Source: Bacteroidota bacterium (GTDB lineage Bacteria; Bacteroidota; Ignavibacteria; Kapaibacteriales; HRBIN21). From it: 64,000 nt of DNA. Of the stretch, positions 43,303-52,100 are shown in pieces (positions within the stretch are counted from its first letter, which is position 1; the number at the start of each line of letters is the position of its first letter). Under the pieces are notes generated by a model. The model made no database searches. It was not told the DNA's origin and saw only the letters and a list, made by a program, of their open reading frames with translations. The stretch lies in contig JAUQPR010000011.1 of the NCBI GenBank assembly GCA_030550275.1, positions 1-64,000 on the forward strand, in the 5' to 3' direction. A program made the translations under genes and the position numbers.

Positions 43303-44187
43303 ATGCTGTTTTTCTTGCTGAACCTGTTGCTGAGCGGAGCGGTTGTGGCACAGCCTGCTCTGCAGCCGGGGCAGCGCTACCTCCTGCGGCTGCTCAACGG
43401 GGATGTACTCGAAGGGCAGTTCGTGGACTCAACGCAGCTCTCCGACACGCTGCCGGCATGGCGCTTCCGTACGCTCATTGGGACGGCAACGATCGCGGTC
43501 CGCGAAGTTGCAGAGCTCGTTCCCCTGGAGGAGCACTACCGGCACGGGCACCGCATCTTTCTGCAGCCGACAGCCGAACCCGTTGCCAGCAACGGGTTTA
43601 TCGGGCTGGCGGGCTTGTTTGCGCTCTACGCCGGTGTCGGGCTGCAGGACTGGTTGTCGGTCGTCGGCGGGCACACGCTCCTGCCCAAAGTTCCGGCTGC
43701 GGAGCAGTTGTGGGTGCTCAACGTCAAATTCACGCTGCTGCAGGCACCGAACCTGACGATGCCGGGCACGCTCTGGCTTGCCGTCGGGGGCAATATCACG
43801 GCGCTCAACTCTGCAAATCAGTTGCTGCACCTCTACGCCGTTGGGAGCGTGGCGGGGGTCCGGACACGGCTCAGCGCAGCAGTCATGGCGAAGCTCGCCG
43901 GGGAGGACCTCATGACCGTCCGGTTTGGCTCGTGGGGGAGTGTACCGGTGGCGTATCAGAGCGGTGCCGTTGGGATTGCTCTGGGGCTGGACTACCGACC
44001 CAGCGCCCGGCGTGATATGCGGCTGCTTCTGGAGCTGTGGAATGCCGATATCCGCAGCCCCTCACGCACGGGGATCCTTGCCGGAGTGCGCTTGTACAAC
44101 AGCGCCGTTGCGCTGGATTTCGGGCTGTTCTGGTTTGGCTACCCGCTGGCAATTCCGGCTGCCAACGTTGCGTGGACTCCGCTTTAG
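43303..44187 (+). CDS. Exported protein of unknown function
   Basis: 294 residues from the ATG at 43303, where the signal peptide starts (MLFFLLNLLLSGAVVAQ). Residues 20-90 contain a small beta unit (YLLRLLNGDVLEGQFVDST, WRFRTLIGTATIAVREVAELVPLEE) similar in outline to an Sm-like/NGDVLxGxF-type element. The rest has barrel-like strands (LNVKFTLLQAPNLTMPGTLWLAVGGNITAL, HLYAVGSVAGVRTRLSAAVMAKL, VGIALGLDYRPSARRDMRLLLE). Family not recognised. It overlaps the convergent methyltransferase gene by 4 nt. Confidence 0.7.
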   Translation: MLFFLLNLLLSGAVVAQPALQPGQRYLLRLLNGDVLEGQFVDSTQLSDTLPAWRFRTLIGTATIAVREVAELVPLEEHYRHGHRIFLQPTAEPVASNGFIGLAGLFALYAGVGLQDWLSVVGGHTLLPKVPAAEQLWVLNVKFTLLQAPNLTMPGTLWLAVGGNITALNSANQLLHLYAVGSVAGVRTRLSAAVMAKLAGEDLMTVRFGSWGSVPVAYQSGAVGIALGLDYRPSARRDMRLLLELWNADIRSPSRTGILAGVRLYNSAVALDFGLFWFGYPLAIPAANVAWTPL

Positions 44188-44993
44188 GCAAGCCAGCGGA
44201 AGAGGACCTCGGTGCCGTATTCGCCCCGCCGCCGGAACTCCAGGTGGAAGCGGTCGCCACAGCGCGGGGTCCATACGTACGCCCAGTTCGAGCAGTGCCC
44301 CGCACGGCAGATCTCTTCGCCATCGTGGCGGACGCTGAGGTAGAAGAAGAGCACATCCCCGTCGTAGGAGGAGAGCTCCGGCGGGGACAGGCGGAGCCCC
44401 TCTCCAAAGCGCCAGTGCGCCACATCCCAGCATCCGATGAGGTGCTCTGCATCGAAGAGCCCCGAGACCAGGACTCCTGCGAAGAGGCGGAACAGCTGCG
44501 GAGTGACCGTCCGGTCGCACACGGCAGCAGTGGTGGTCAGCCCTGCCACAAGTGCCCCTTCGTTGGGGAGCACCAGCTCGGGACGGAAGGGCAGCTCTTC
44601 GAGTACCCATAGCTCCTCGTCGTAGAGCATCATGCCGTAGAAATCGTGCACCAGCACGGCGATGGGTTCACTTGGGCAGACCGTGCGGACATCGGCGTGG
44701 ATGAGCTCAACGCGTGCGTAGCGCTGCAGCCGGTTGCGGGCAAGCTCGTACAGCAGCCGATTCCGTTCGACGGCGTAGACCTTCCGGGCACCCAGGCGCA
44801 GCAGCTCTTCAGTGAAGATGCCCAAACCGCAGCCAGCCTCCATGCACACGGCATTGCGGATTCGGTGGTGGAACCTGCGCAGCAGCCGCCGGTATGCCGC
44901 CGTCCGGTGGCGGTCGTCGTAGATGCTGATGAACGCCAGCAGGTCGTCGTATGTACGGAAGCGCCGCGGAGAGAGTCGGTTGACGATGTCCAT
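44184..44993 (-). CDS. SAM-dependent methyltransferase, PRMT-like fold
   Basis: 269 residues. N-terminal Rossmann part with motif I MEAGCGLGIFTEELLRLGARKVYAVERN, preceded by helical YDDRHRTAAYRRLLRRFHH. The middle segment VHDFYGMMLYDEELWVLEELPFR and NEGALVAG parallel the PRMT double-E region and its (G/V)P loop, but the first E is replaced by H/D. The C-terminal half is beta-rich (SYDGDVLFFYLSVRHDG, HCSNWAYVWTP) like the PRMT barrel. So it may methylate a protein or peptide; substrate unknown. Starts after sppA with a 3-nt gap and ends overlapping the 43303 gene. Confidence 0.75.
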   Translation of the reverse strand: MDIVNRLSPRRFRTYDDLLAFISIYDDRHRTAAYRRLLRRFHHRIRNAVCMEAGCGLGIFTEELLRLGARKVYAVERNRLLYELARNRLQRYARVELIHADVRTVCPSEPIAVLVHDFYGMMLYDEELWVLEELPFRPELVLPNEGALVAGLTTTAAVCDRTVTPQLFRLFAGVLVSGLFDAEHLIGCWDVAHWRFGEGLRLSPPELSSYDGDVLFFYLSVRHDGEEICRAGHCSNWAYVWTPRCGDRFHLEFRRRGEYGTEVLFRWLA

Positions 44994-44996
44994 CCC

Positions 44997-46820
44997 TCAC
45001 AGAAGCAGCTCCGGCGGGAGGAGCGCGAGGATGGGTTCACTCCAGCTCAGCTTCCACAGCAGAACCGCCTGCTCCAGCTTGCGTTGCAGTGCCGGTGGGA
45101 GCAGGCGCACAAGCTCCGGCATTGCCGCCGAACGCTCAGTTGCGGAGAACTGCTCCAGCAGCAGCTCCAGCAGGTCCTTCCGCCGAGGGAACTCCTTGAT
45201 GCGTGGGAAGCGCTCGCTGGGAATCCCCAAGCGCCGCTGGGCAAGGGCAATCGCGGTCTGGAGCCCTCCGAGCGTGTCCACCAGCCCCAGTCTGTACGCG
45301 GCATGACCGCTCCACACGCGCCCCTTGGCGATCGGGCGCAGGGAGTCTGGATGCAGTCCCCGCCGTTGCGCCACCCGTGTGAGGAAGTTCTGGTAGAACT
45401 GCTCTCCCAAGCGGTGGAGCCGCTCAAGCTGCGCTGGCGCAAAGGGGAGCAGCGGCGAGAGGAACAGCGCGCCAGGGTTGCTCTGCACGGTGTCAACGGC
45501 GATACCGAGCTTTCCGGCGGTGCCCGAAAGGTTCGGAATGGCGATGATGACGCCAATCGAACCGGTCAGGCTCTGCTTCTCGGCAACGATGGTATCGCAC
45601 CCCATTGCCAGGTAGTAGCCACCGGAGGCGGCAACATCGCTCATGGAGGCGTACACGGGCTTGCGCTGCGCAATTCGGCGGAGCTCGGTCCAGATTGCAT
45701 CCGATGCCAAAACGGAGCCGCCGGGGCTATCAATGCGTAGGATGATGGCGCCGACCTCCTCATCGGCGGCTGCCCGCTGCAGCTCCGGGATGAAGTCCTC
45801 GGAGGCAACGACTGGACCGGAGAAGGGGAAGTCGCGCCCTCTGCCGGGGACGATACCCCCGACGGCGTAGACGACGGCGATTGCGGGATACCCCCGGCTG
45901 GAGCGCTTCTCCAGCGCTCGTTCGGCGTATGCGGCGATGGGGAAGAAGCTGCGACGGACCTGTTCGGCGAGGGTATCCTTCCGCCCGATGCGGCGGGCAA
46001 GGCGAGCCAGGAGCTCGCTCTCGTAGAGCACGCCGTCAATGAGCCCCTGTGCCAGCAACGAATCCGCCGTGTGGAGGGCTTGGGAGAAAAGCGTGCGAAG
46101 CCGCTCCTCGGAGATTCCGCGCCGCTGTGAGACCAGCTCGACGAATGCGCGGTACCGCTCGGCAAGCAGCTCCTGCAGATTCTGCCGCGCAGCGGGGCTG
46201 AAGGAGCGGCGCACGAAGGGCTCGCCAGCGGATTTGTACTCCTCGAACTGCTCGACGTGGTAGCGGATGCCGAGCTTGTCCAGCAGCTCCGTCCAGAAGA
46301 GCCCGGTTGCGGCAAAGCCACTGAGCTCCAGCAAGCCTTCGCGCGGCATGAAGATGGAATCGGCATGGAGCGCAATAGCGTAGTCGCGTTCGGCGCCTAC
46401 CTCCAGGTACGCGTACACGGGCTTGCCCGCAGCGCGGAAGGAGTCGATTGCAGCCCCCAGTTCGGCAAGCTTTGCCCACCCCAGTTGGGTTGCGCCGAGC
46501 CGGAGATAGAGCCCGGCGACGTCCTCATCCTCGCGTGCAAAGCGCAGTGCCGCAAGAGCTTGCCACAGTGTGGGTTTTGCCCCGCTGGGCAGAAGAGCAC
46601 CGGGCTGCCATTCGGGCAGATCGGTCAGCTCCAGCAGCAGGAAGGAGCGCCCCTTGGGGAGCTCCGCAGTTTGGAATGCCGATTCAAACCGGCGCAGCAC
46701 GGTGGTCACCCCGATGAGGGTGAGCAGCAACAGCAGGAGCGAGAGAAGCCCTGAGACCACAAGGAGAGGCACCCACCACCGGCGCCATCCGGAGCGCTGT
46801 GCCGAAGTTGGTGTTGTCAT
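44997..46820 (-). CDS. sppA: Signal peptide peptidase SppA, 67K type
   Basis: 607 residues from the ATG at 46820; a TTG at 46850 is not used as it falls in the -7 element. One N-terminal membrane helix (WWVPLLVVSGLLSLLLLLLTLIGV), then two tandem SppA/ClpP-like domains. Catalytic lysine in EEYKSAGEPFVRRSFS of the first domain and nucleophile serine in AASGGYYLAMGCDTIV of the second, as in the E. coli 67K enzyme. Degrades leftover signal peptides in the membrane. The promoter is at 46848-46855. Confidence 0.95.
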   Translation of the reverse strand: MTTPTSAQRSGWRRWWVPLLVVSGLLSLLLLLLTLIGVTTVLRRFESAFQTAELPKGRSFLLLELTDLPEWQPGALLPSGAKPTLWQALAALRFAREDEDVAGLYLRLGATQLGWAKLAELGAAIDSFRAAGKPVYAYLEVGAERDYAIALHADSIFMPREGLLELSGFAATGLFWTELLDKLGIRYHVEQFEEYKSAGEPFVRRSFSPAARQNLQELLAERYRAFVELVSQRRGISEERLRTLFSQALHTADSLLAQGLIDGVLYESELLARLARRIGRKDTLAEQVRRSFFPIAAYAERALEKRSSRGYPAIAVVYAVGGIVPGRGRDFPFSGPVVASEDFIPELQRAAADEEVGAIILRIDSPGGSVLASDAIWTELRRIAQRKPVYASMSDVAASGGYYLAMGCDTIVAEKQSLTGSIGVIIAIPNLSGTAGKLGIAVDTVQSNPGALFLSPLLPFAPAQLERLHRLGEQFYQNFLTRVAQRRGLHPDSLRPIAKGRVWSGHAAYRLGLVDTLGGLQTAIALAQRRLGIPSERFPRIKEFPRRKDLLELLLEQFSATERSAAMPELVRLLPPALQRKLEQAVLLWKLSWSEPILALLPPELLL

Positions 46821-46847
46821 GGCGGATTTGGACGTTGGTTCCGGCGG

Positions 46848-46855
46848 CAAAAATA
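46848..46855 (-). promoter_or_regulatory. TATTTTTG -7 element for sppA
   Basis: Exact TAnnTTTG match on the minus strand, 27 nt before the sppA ATG at 46820. It sits in a 17-base segment identical to that before the gene at 12718. On the plus strand, TACGTCTG (46870-46877) is a one-mismatch candidate for queA copy 2, 33 nt before its ATG. Confidence 0.5.
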
Positions 46856-46910
46856 GGGGCTTTCGCAGCTACGTCTGCAGCGGCTGCACGGAGAGCTTCC
46901 CATCTGCGCG

Positions 46911-48158
46911 ATGATTCCGGAGGTACGGCTGGAGGAGTACACCTACGAGCTGCCCGCAGAGCGGATTGCGCAGTTTCCGCTGCCGGAGCGTGATCGGTGC
47001 CGCCTGCTCGTTGCCCGTCGGCGGGAGCGCAGCGTCGAGCATCGGCACTTCTTTGAGCTGCCGCAGATTCTGCCGCCGGGGTCGCTCTTGGTGCGCAACA
47101 TCACCCGGGTGGTCTTTGCGCGGCTGTTCCTGCGCAAGCCCACCGGCGGCGCCGTCGAGCTGCTGCTATTGCAGCCCAGCCAGATGGACCCCGCCCGAGG
47201 GCTGAGCGCAGCACCACCCGTGCAGTGGCAATGCCTGCTGCGCGGGCACCGAGTGCGCCCCGGTGTACGGCTCCACGCCGCTGCCGGAGAGGTGCTGCTG
47301 GAGGCGCGGCTGCTGGAACGCAGCGCCGGAAGCGCCACCGTAGAGTTTACCTGGGAGCCCAAAGACCTGCTGCTGGCAGAGGTGCTGGAACGCCTGGGGC
47401 AGGTTCCGCTCCCGCCCTACCTGCGCCGTGATGCAACGGAGCAGGACCGCGAGCACTACCAAACCGTCTACGCACAGGTCCCCGGCTCGGTTGCAGCGCC
47501 CACTGCAGGACTGCACTTTACGGAGCGGCTCCTTGAGGAGCTCCGGCGTACGGGAGTGCAGATTGCCGATGTGTGCCTCCATGTGGGCTTGGACACGTTC
47601 AAGCCGCTTCGGGCAAAGCACCTTGCCGAGCATCGGATGCACAGCGAGCACATGAGTGTGTCCGCTGCTGCGCTGCAGCAACTGATAGAGTTCCTGCGCC
47701 GCCCCGGTGGGGGATGGCTCGTAGCAGTGGGGACCACCTCGGTGCGCACACTGGAGAGCCTCTACTGGCACGGGGTCCGGCTGCTGCGCGGGGATTCCCA
47801 CACCTGGGCTTCACCCTCCATCGCTGTCCGGCAGTGGGAGCCCTACGAAGCCGATACGGAGATTGCCCCCGAGAAGGCTCTCTCGGCAGTCCTGGAGTGG
47901 ATGCGGCACCACGGCAGCGCCAACGCCGAAGGCACAACGGAGCTGATGATCGTGCCCGGCTACATCTTCCGGCTCTGCGATGCCATCATCACCAACTTCC
48001 ACCAGCCGCAGAGCACACTCCTGCTGCTGGTGGGGGCGTTTCTGGGACGCACCTTCTGGCGGCAGGTCTACGAGGAGGCGCTGCACCAGGGGTACCGCTT
48101 CCTCAGCTACGGCGACGCTTCACTGCTCGTCGGGCGGCGTGGAGAGGCGGTGGAGTAG
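46911..48158 (+). CDS. QueA-family S-adenosylmethionine:tRNA ribosyltransferase-isomerase, copy 2
   Basis: 415 residues, about 65 longer than standard QueA. Motifs: YELPAERIAQFPLPERDRCRLL, APTAGLHFTERLLEEL, LHVGLDTFKPLRAKHLAEH, AVGTTSVRTLESL and IITNFHQPQSTLLLLVGAF, all near-canonical, and HQGYRFLSYGDASLLV. The middle (residues 55-170) is expanded. Bacteroidota often have two QueA-like genes, one longer; the extra one's role is not established. It converges with ldcA with a 1-nt gap. Confidence 0.88.
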   Translation: MIPEVRLEEYTYELPAERIAQFPLPERDRCRLLVARRRERSVEHRHFFELPQILPPGSLLVRNITRVVFARLFLRKPTGGAVELLLLQPSQMDPARGLSAAPPVQWQCLLRGHRVRPGVRLHAAAGEVLLEARLLERSAGSATVEFTWEPKDLLLAEVLERLGQVPLPPYLRRDATEQDREHYQTVYAQVPGSVAAPTAGLHFTERLLEELRRTGVQIADVCLHVGLDTFKPLRAKHLAEHRMHSEHMSVSAAALQQLIEFLRRPGGGWLVAVGTTSVRTLESLYWHGVRLLRGDSHTWASPSIAVRQWEPYEADTEIAPEKALSAVLEWMRHHGSANAEGTTELMIVPGYIFRLCDAIITNFHQPQSTLLLLVGAFLGRTFWRQVYEEALHQGYRFLSYGDASLLVGRRGEAVE

Positions 48159-48159
48159 C

Positions 48160-49098
48160 TCAGCTCGGCTGTTCGGTAGCGGCTTCATCCAGCGCGAGGA
48201 ATCCACCTCGCCGGATTCGGGCTTGGACGCCGAAGGGGAGCGCCCAGTGCTGCGGGATATGCCCGTAGGAGAGCCCATGCAGGCACGGAAGCTGTGCACG
48301 CTCGGCAAAATCGCGCAACACGGATTCCCACGAGGGGTTTGGAAGCCGTGTCTCCCCTGGCTGGGTGAATGCCCCGAAGATGATGGCAGAGACCTGAGCG
48401 AGCGCCCCCGAGAGCAGCAACTGCGTCAGCATGCGGTCCACCCGATAGGGCGGCTCCCCGACATCCTCCGTGATGAAGAGGGCACCGTCGGTCTTTGGGA
48501 AGAAGGGCGTGCCACAGAGCGCGCTCCACAGGGAGAGCGTGCCGCAGAGAATGCGCCCCCGCACCGTTGAGGAGGGCAGCGGGGAAAGAGGCTGCAGCAG
48601 GTCGGGGAGCTCGCCCGGAGCAGTTGGCGAGGTCAAGAGCTGCCAAAACCACGCTTCCCGGTCGGGAGCGATGGGTTGATTGCCAGGGATGGGGGCGGAG
48701 ATGGTGACCAGATGCGCCCGCTGCCAGAGCGCCGCCTGCAGTGCGGTGATATCGGAAAATCCTACGAGCAGCTTCGGATGGCGCGCGATGAGCCGGTAGT
48801 CCAGATTCGCCAGCAGCCGAATGCTCCCGTATCCGCCGCGCAGGCAGAAGATTGCTGCAATGCGCGGGTCGGCAAAGAAGCGGTGCAGCTCCTGAAGCCG
48901 TTGCTCATCGCTGCCGGCAAGGTAGCCCAGGTAGGTGCTGCTGAGCTGTGGGGAGAGCTCAACACGGTAGCCGAGCCGTTCCAGGTAGCGGACGACGGAT
49001 TCCACATCGGTCGGCGATGCCGGCGATGCCGGAGCAAGCAGTCCGATGACATCACCACGGCGTAGCGGACGACCTTTGCGAACTGCGTTGCTCTGCAT
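48160..49098 (-). CDS. LD-carboxypeptidase (peptidase S66)
   Basis: 312 residues, full S66 length, no signal peptide, so cytosolic. Removes the terminal D-Ala from murein tetrapeptide for recycling. RGGYGSIRLLANLDY precedes LLVGFSDITALQAAL, where S115 is the nucleophile. TEDVGEPPYRVDRMLTQLL supplies the glutamate and GHIPQHWALPFG the histidine of the triad. It pairs functionally with the transglycosylase and L,D-transpeptidase elsewhere in the window. It is last in the minus-strand block from 64 to 48 kb, 9 nt after the 1081-residue gene. Confidence 0.94.
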   Translation of the reverse strand: MQSNAVRKGRPLRRGDVIGLLAPASPASPTDVESVVRYLERLGYRVELSPQLSSTYLGYLAGSDEQRLQELHRFFADPRIAAIFCLRGGYGSIRLLANLDYRLIARHPKLLVGFSDITALQAALWQRAHLVTISAPIPGNQPIAPDREAWFWQLLTSPTAPGELPDLLQPLSPLPSSTVRGRILCGTLSLWSALCGTPFFPKTDGALFITEDVGEPPYRVDRMLTQLLLSGALAQVSAIIFGAFTQPGETRLPNPSWESVLRDFAERAQLPCLHGLSYGHIPQHWALPFGVQARIRRGGFLALDEAATEQPS

Positions 49099-49107
49099 GG
49101 AGCCACC

Positions 49108-52100
49108 TCAGAGACTCATCCGAACTTCACCGTTGAGCGAATGCCACCAGGGCGCTCCGTGCGGGCGCTGCCCAAAGTAGCGAAGCAGCAGCACAAGCGC
49201 GCCGAGCGTCCGTTCAAGCTCAAACTGCCATTGCCACCCCTGGGAGAGCGTCCCCAGGCGCCAGGGGGTTGCTGCCGCTGTGCCCTGGAGGCGCTGGCGG
49301 TACTGCCCGTTGAGCTCCGCGCGCAGTGGCGGGGCGCAGTAGCGTAGCCCCGTGCCCAGGGTTGTCGCAGCCCAGGGCTGGGAGGCTGCTTCTCCGGCCC
49401 ACCCCCGCAGGAGTTGCCACTGGGGAACGAGCTGCAGGCTTGTCAGAAGCTGCCAAGGAAGCTGCACCTGCAGCTGCCAGCCACGGAACGCCGACGCCGG
49501 AAGGAGCGCCGATGCCGGCTGCCGCTGCTCCTGCAGTAGGGAAAGCTCCAGCAGCAAGCGCAGCACCGATGTCAGCGGGAGTCCACCTCCGGCGCGGAAC
49601 TCCATTCCGCTGTGGAGATCGGAACGCTCCGGAAGCACGCGGAAGAGCGCGCTCCAGAACCGCCCCTGCAGAGAGGGCTCGAACGTCCCAAGGGGATGCA
49701 AGGAGAGCTGCTGCTCCAGGTGCAGTTGCGCCCAGCTCAGAAGCGGGCTGGAAGCCGAAAGCGGGAGCAGCTCTTGCAGGAGCGCACGCCGCCGCGCAAG
49801 GTGCTCGTAGGAGAGCAGCGCCGTGTACTCGCGCAGCACCCCGCTCGGACGCACGGAGGCATGAAGCTGAAGGCGGAGTCGGCTGCCGGGCGTGCGCTCC
49901 TCTCCGGCGTAGCGGAGTAGGGCGTAGTCGCCACCGTAGGGCACGGGCTCGAACTCCTCAGCATCGGCGATGCCATTGCCGTTGAGGTCACCGCGCCAGC
50001 GGTACTGCCCCTGCCCGGGGATTGTACGCACATAGGCAAGCTGCACTGGAGCGGCAAAGGCATGCCCCAGCTCGTAGTTCCACTGAAGTTGCCCTGCGGA
50101 GAAGCGCCATACGCCGTTGGTCAACGCCGTCAGGAACTGCTCATCGCGCGCCGCGGAGCGGAACACCCTCCAGCCCAGCGCCGTTGTACCGGCGAGATCG
50201 GCTCGGCGCCAGCGCAACCATGCCGCGATGCTGCGCTCTTCGAGCATCCCTGCGCCGTGGATCTGCCGCCACTGGAGAGGGAGCTCAAGCCAGAGACTGT
50301 CCGAGAGCGCTGTTGCAAGGATGGCATCGGCGGAGAGGCTGCGCGATGCGTCTGTGCCAATAGGCTCGCACTCCCACCGTAGTCGGGTGCGAAGCTGCCA
50401 GGAGGAGAGCTCCGCTGTCACCGCTGCCGTAAGGTTGCCCCGCTGGCGCTTGAGGACGCCATCCTGGAGCGCGGTACGGCTCTGGACAAGTTCCCCGTCA
50501 AGACTTGCCGAAACTGAACGGGTCGGGTGCACTGCGCAGTGCAGTTCGTAGCGACCAGCATGAAACAACGTACCGTAGCGCGCCCAGCCAATGCCAACGG
50601 TGGCGCTCAGCTCAGCCGTGCGGTAGCGGAGCTGCTGGAGCAGCAGGAGCCGCTCGGTCGGGCTTCCCTCGGCGGCGGAATCCTCCCAGAAGCGGCGCAC
50701 CTCGGGCGAGCGCATCCCAAACTCGGCGAAGCGCGCACTGCGCCATTCTGCTTGGCTTTCCCACAGGAGGGAACGTGCGGAGGTATCCCGCAGGAGATTC
50801 CACCGGCTCTGGAGCCGCAGGGCGTCGCCTGCAAGGCGCTCTCCGCTCCGGAAGCGGTTGTGGAGCTGGCTGACGTCCCAACCCAGTTGCAACTGCAGCA
50901 TCGGCAGTGGCTGCCACTCCCAACTCAGGCTCCAGAGGCGGCGCAGCATGGGCAGGCTGACTTGGCGACCGGGCTCGTATTCCCCCTTGCCCAGCCCGAC
51001 GAAGCGGAATACCCCTGGGGCAACCAGCGTGTAGCTGCCGCGCTGCGGACCAACGTAGGAGAAGTCCACGGCGTACAGCGCCTCGGGGCTGCCTGGTGCG
51101 TACTCCCAAAGCGCAAGCTCCTTGCCCGCAATCACGGTATCCCGGCGCCGGTACCACCCCAGTCCGCGCCCACTGAGGGAATCGCGCCCCACAAAGCGGA
51201 CAGCTCTGCTCCAGCCCACAAAGTGTCCATCGCGGTAGTCCGTTGCTTCAACGTCGGTGAGCTCGGCAAATGGCGTGGTGTTCTCCTGCACGTATGTACC
51301 ACGGAGCTGGCTGGAGTGCCCCAACCGTGCTCCTGCTCCAAATGCCATCACCGTGTGGGCAGCGGACTCGTCCGTGTACTCAAACTCCACCGTGATGCGC
51401 GAAGCAGCGCTGATGGGGCAGCGTGGGCGGAAGAACAGCTCCGCCCGAAGGTAGTCCACCACGTAGTCGCGCTCCTCACCCCGTTCGCGGAGGATGCCGT
51501 CCACGTAGACCCGTTCGCTGTTCGGCACGATGACGATGCGCTCCTCCCCGGACGCACCGCGCAGCCGGTACGGACCCTGCATCCCGTTGCTGCCGAAGAA
51601 GTGGTTGACTGCCGGAGTTCCTGCAGCTGCGCCCAACACAGCGCTGCCGGAGAGCGCGCCGGAGTGCAGCTCCGTGCGGATGCCGTGGAAGCGGCGGGGC
51701 GGTTGCAGCGCACCCGGTAGCAGCGGCTGCTGCCAGGTGCCCAGCTCCAGTTGGACGTGGGAGGACTGCAAGCGCAATCGCAGTTGGTCGAACTGCTCCA
51801 GCGAGGCGCTCGCCCCCGTTGCCCCCAGCGGGAGCTGCTGCGAGCTCATTTGAGCCGAGACGCTCACCCCGTTGGGAAGCTGGCTCTGGAGCTGTAGCTC
51901 GACCGCTGAGGTGAGCGCAACAGCGCTGCCACTTTGCACACTGAAGCCCCGCGAGAGCATGCCTCTGGGCTGGAGAAGTGGTGCGCTGGGTTCCTGCTCT
52001 GGCAGCCCTGTGCGTGCGGTGCGCTCAACTGCGGCAGCTCGCCGACGCGACAGCAACGGCAAAGGGATATAGGAGCCGTGCACAACGAGCACCACCGTAT

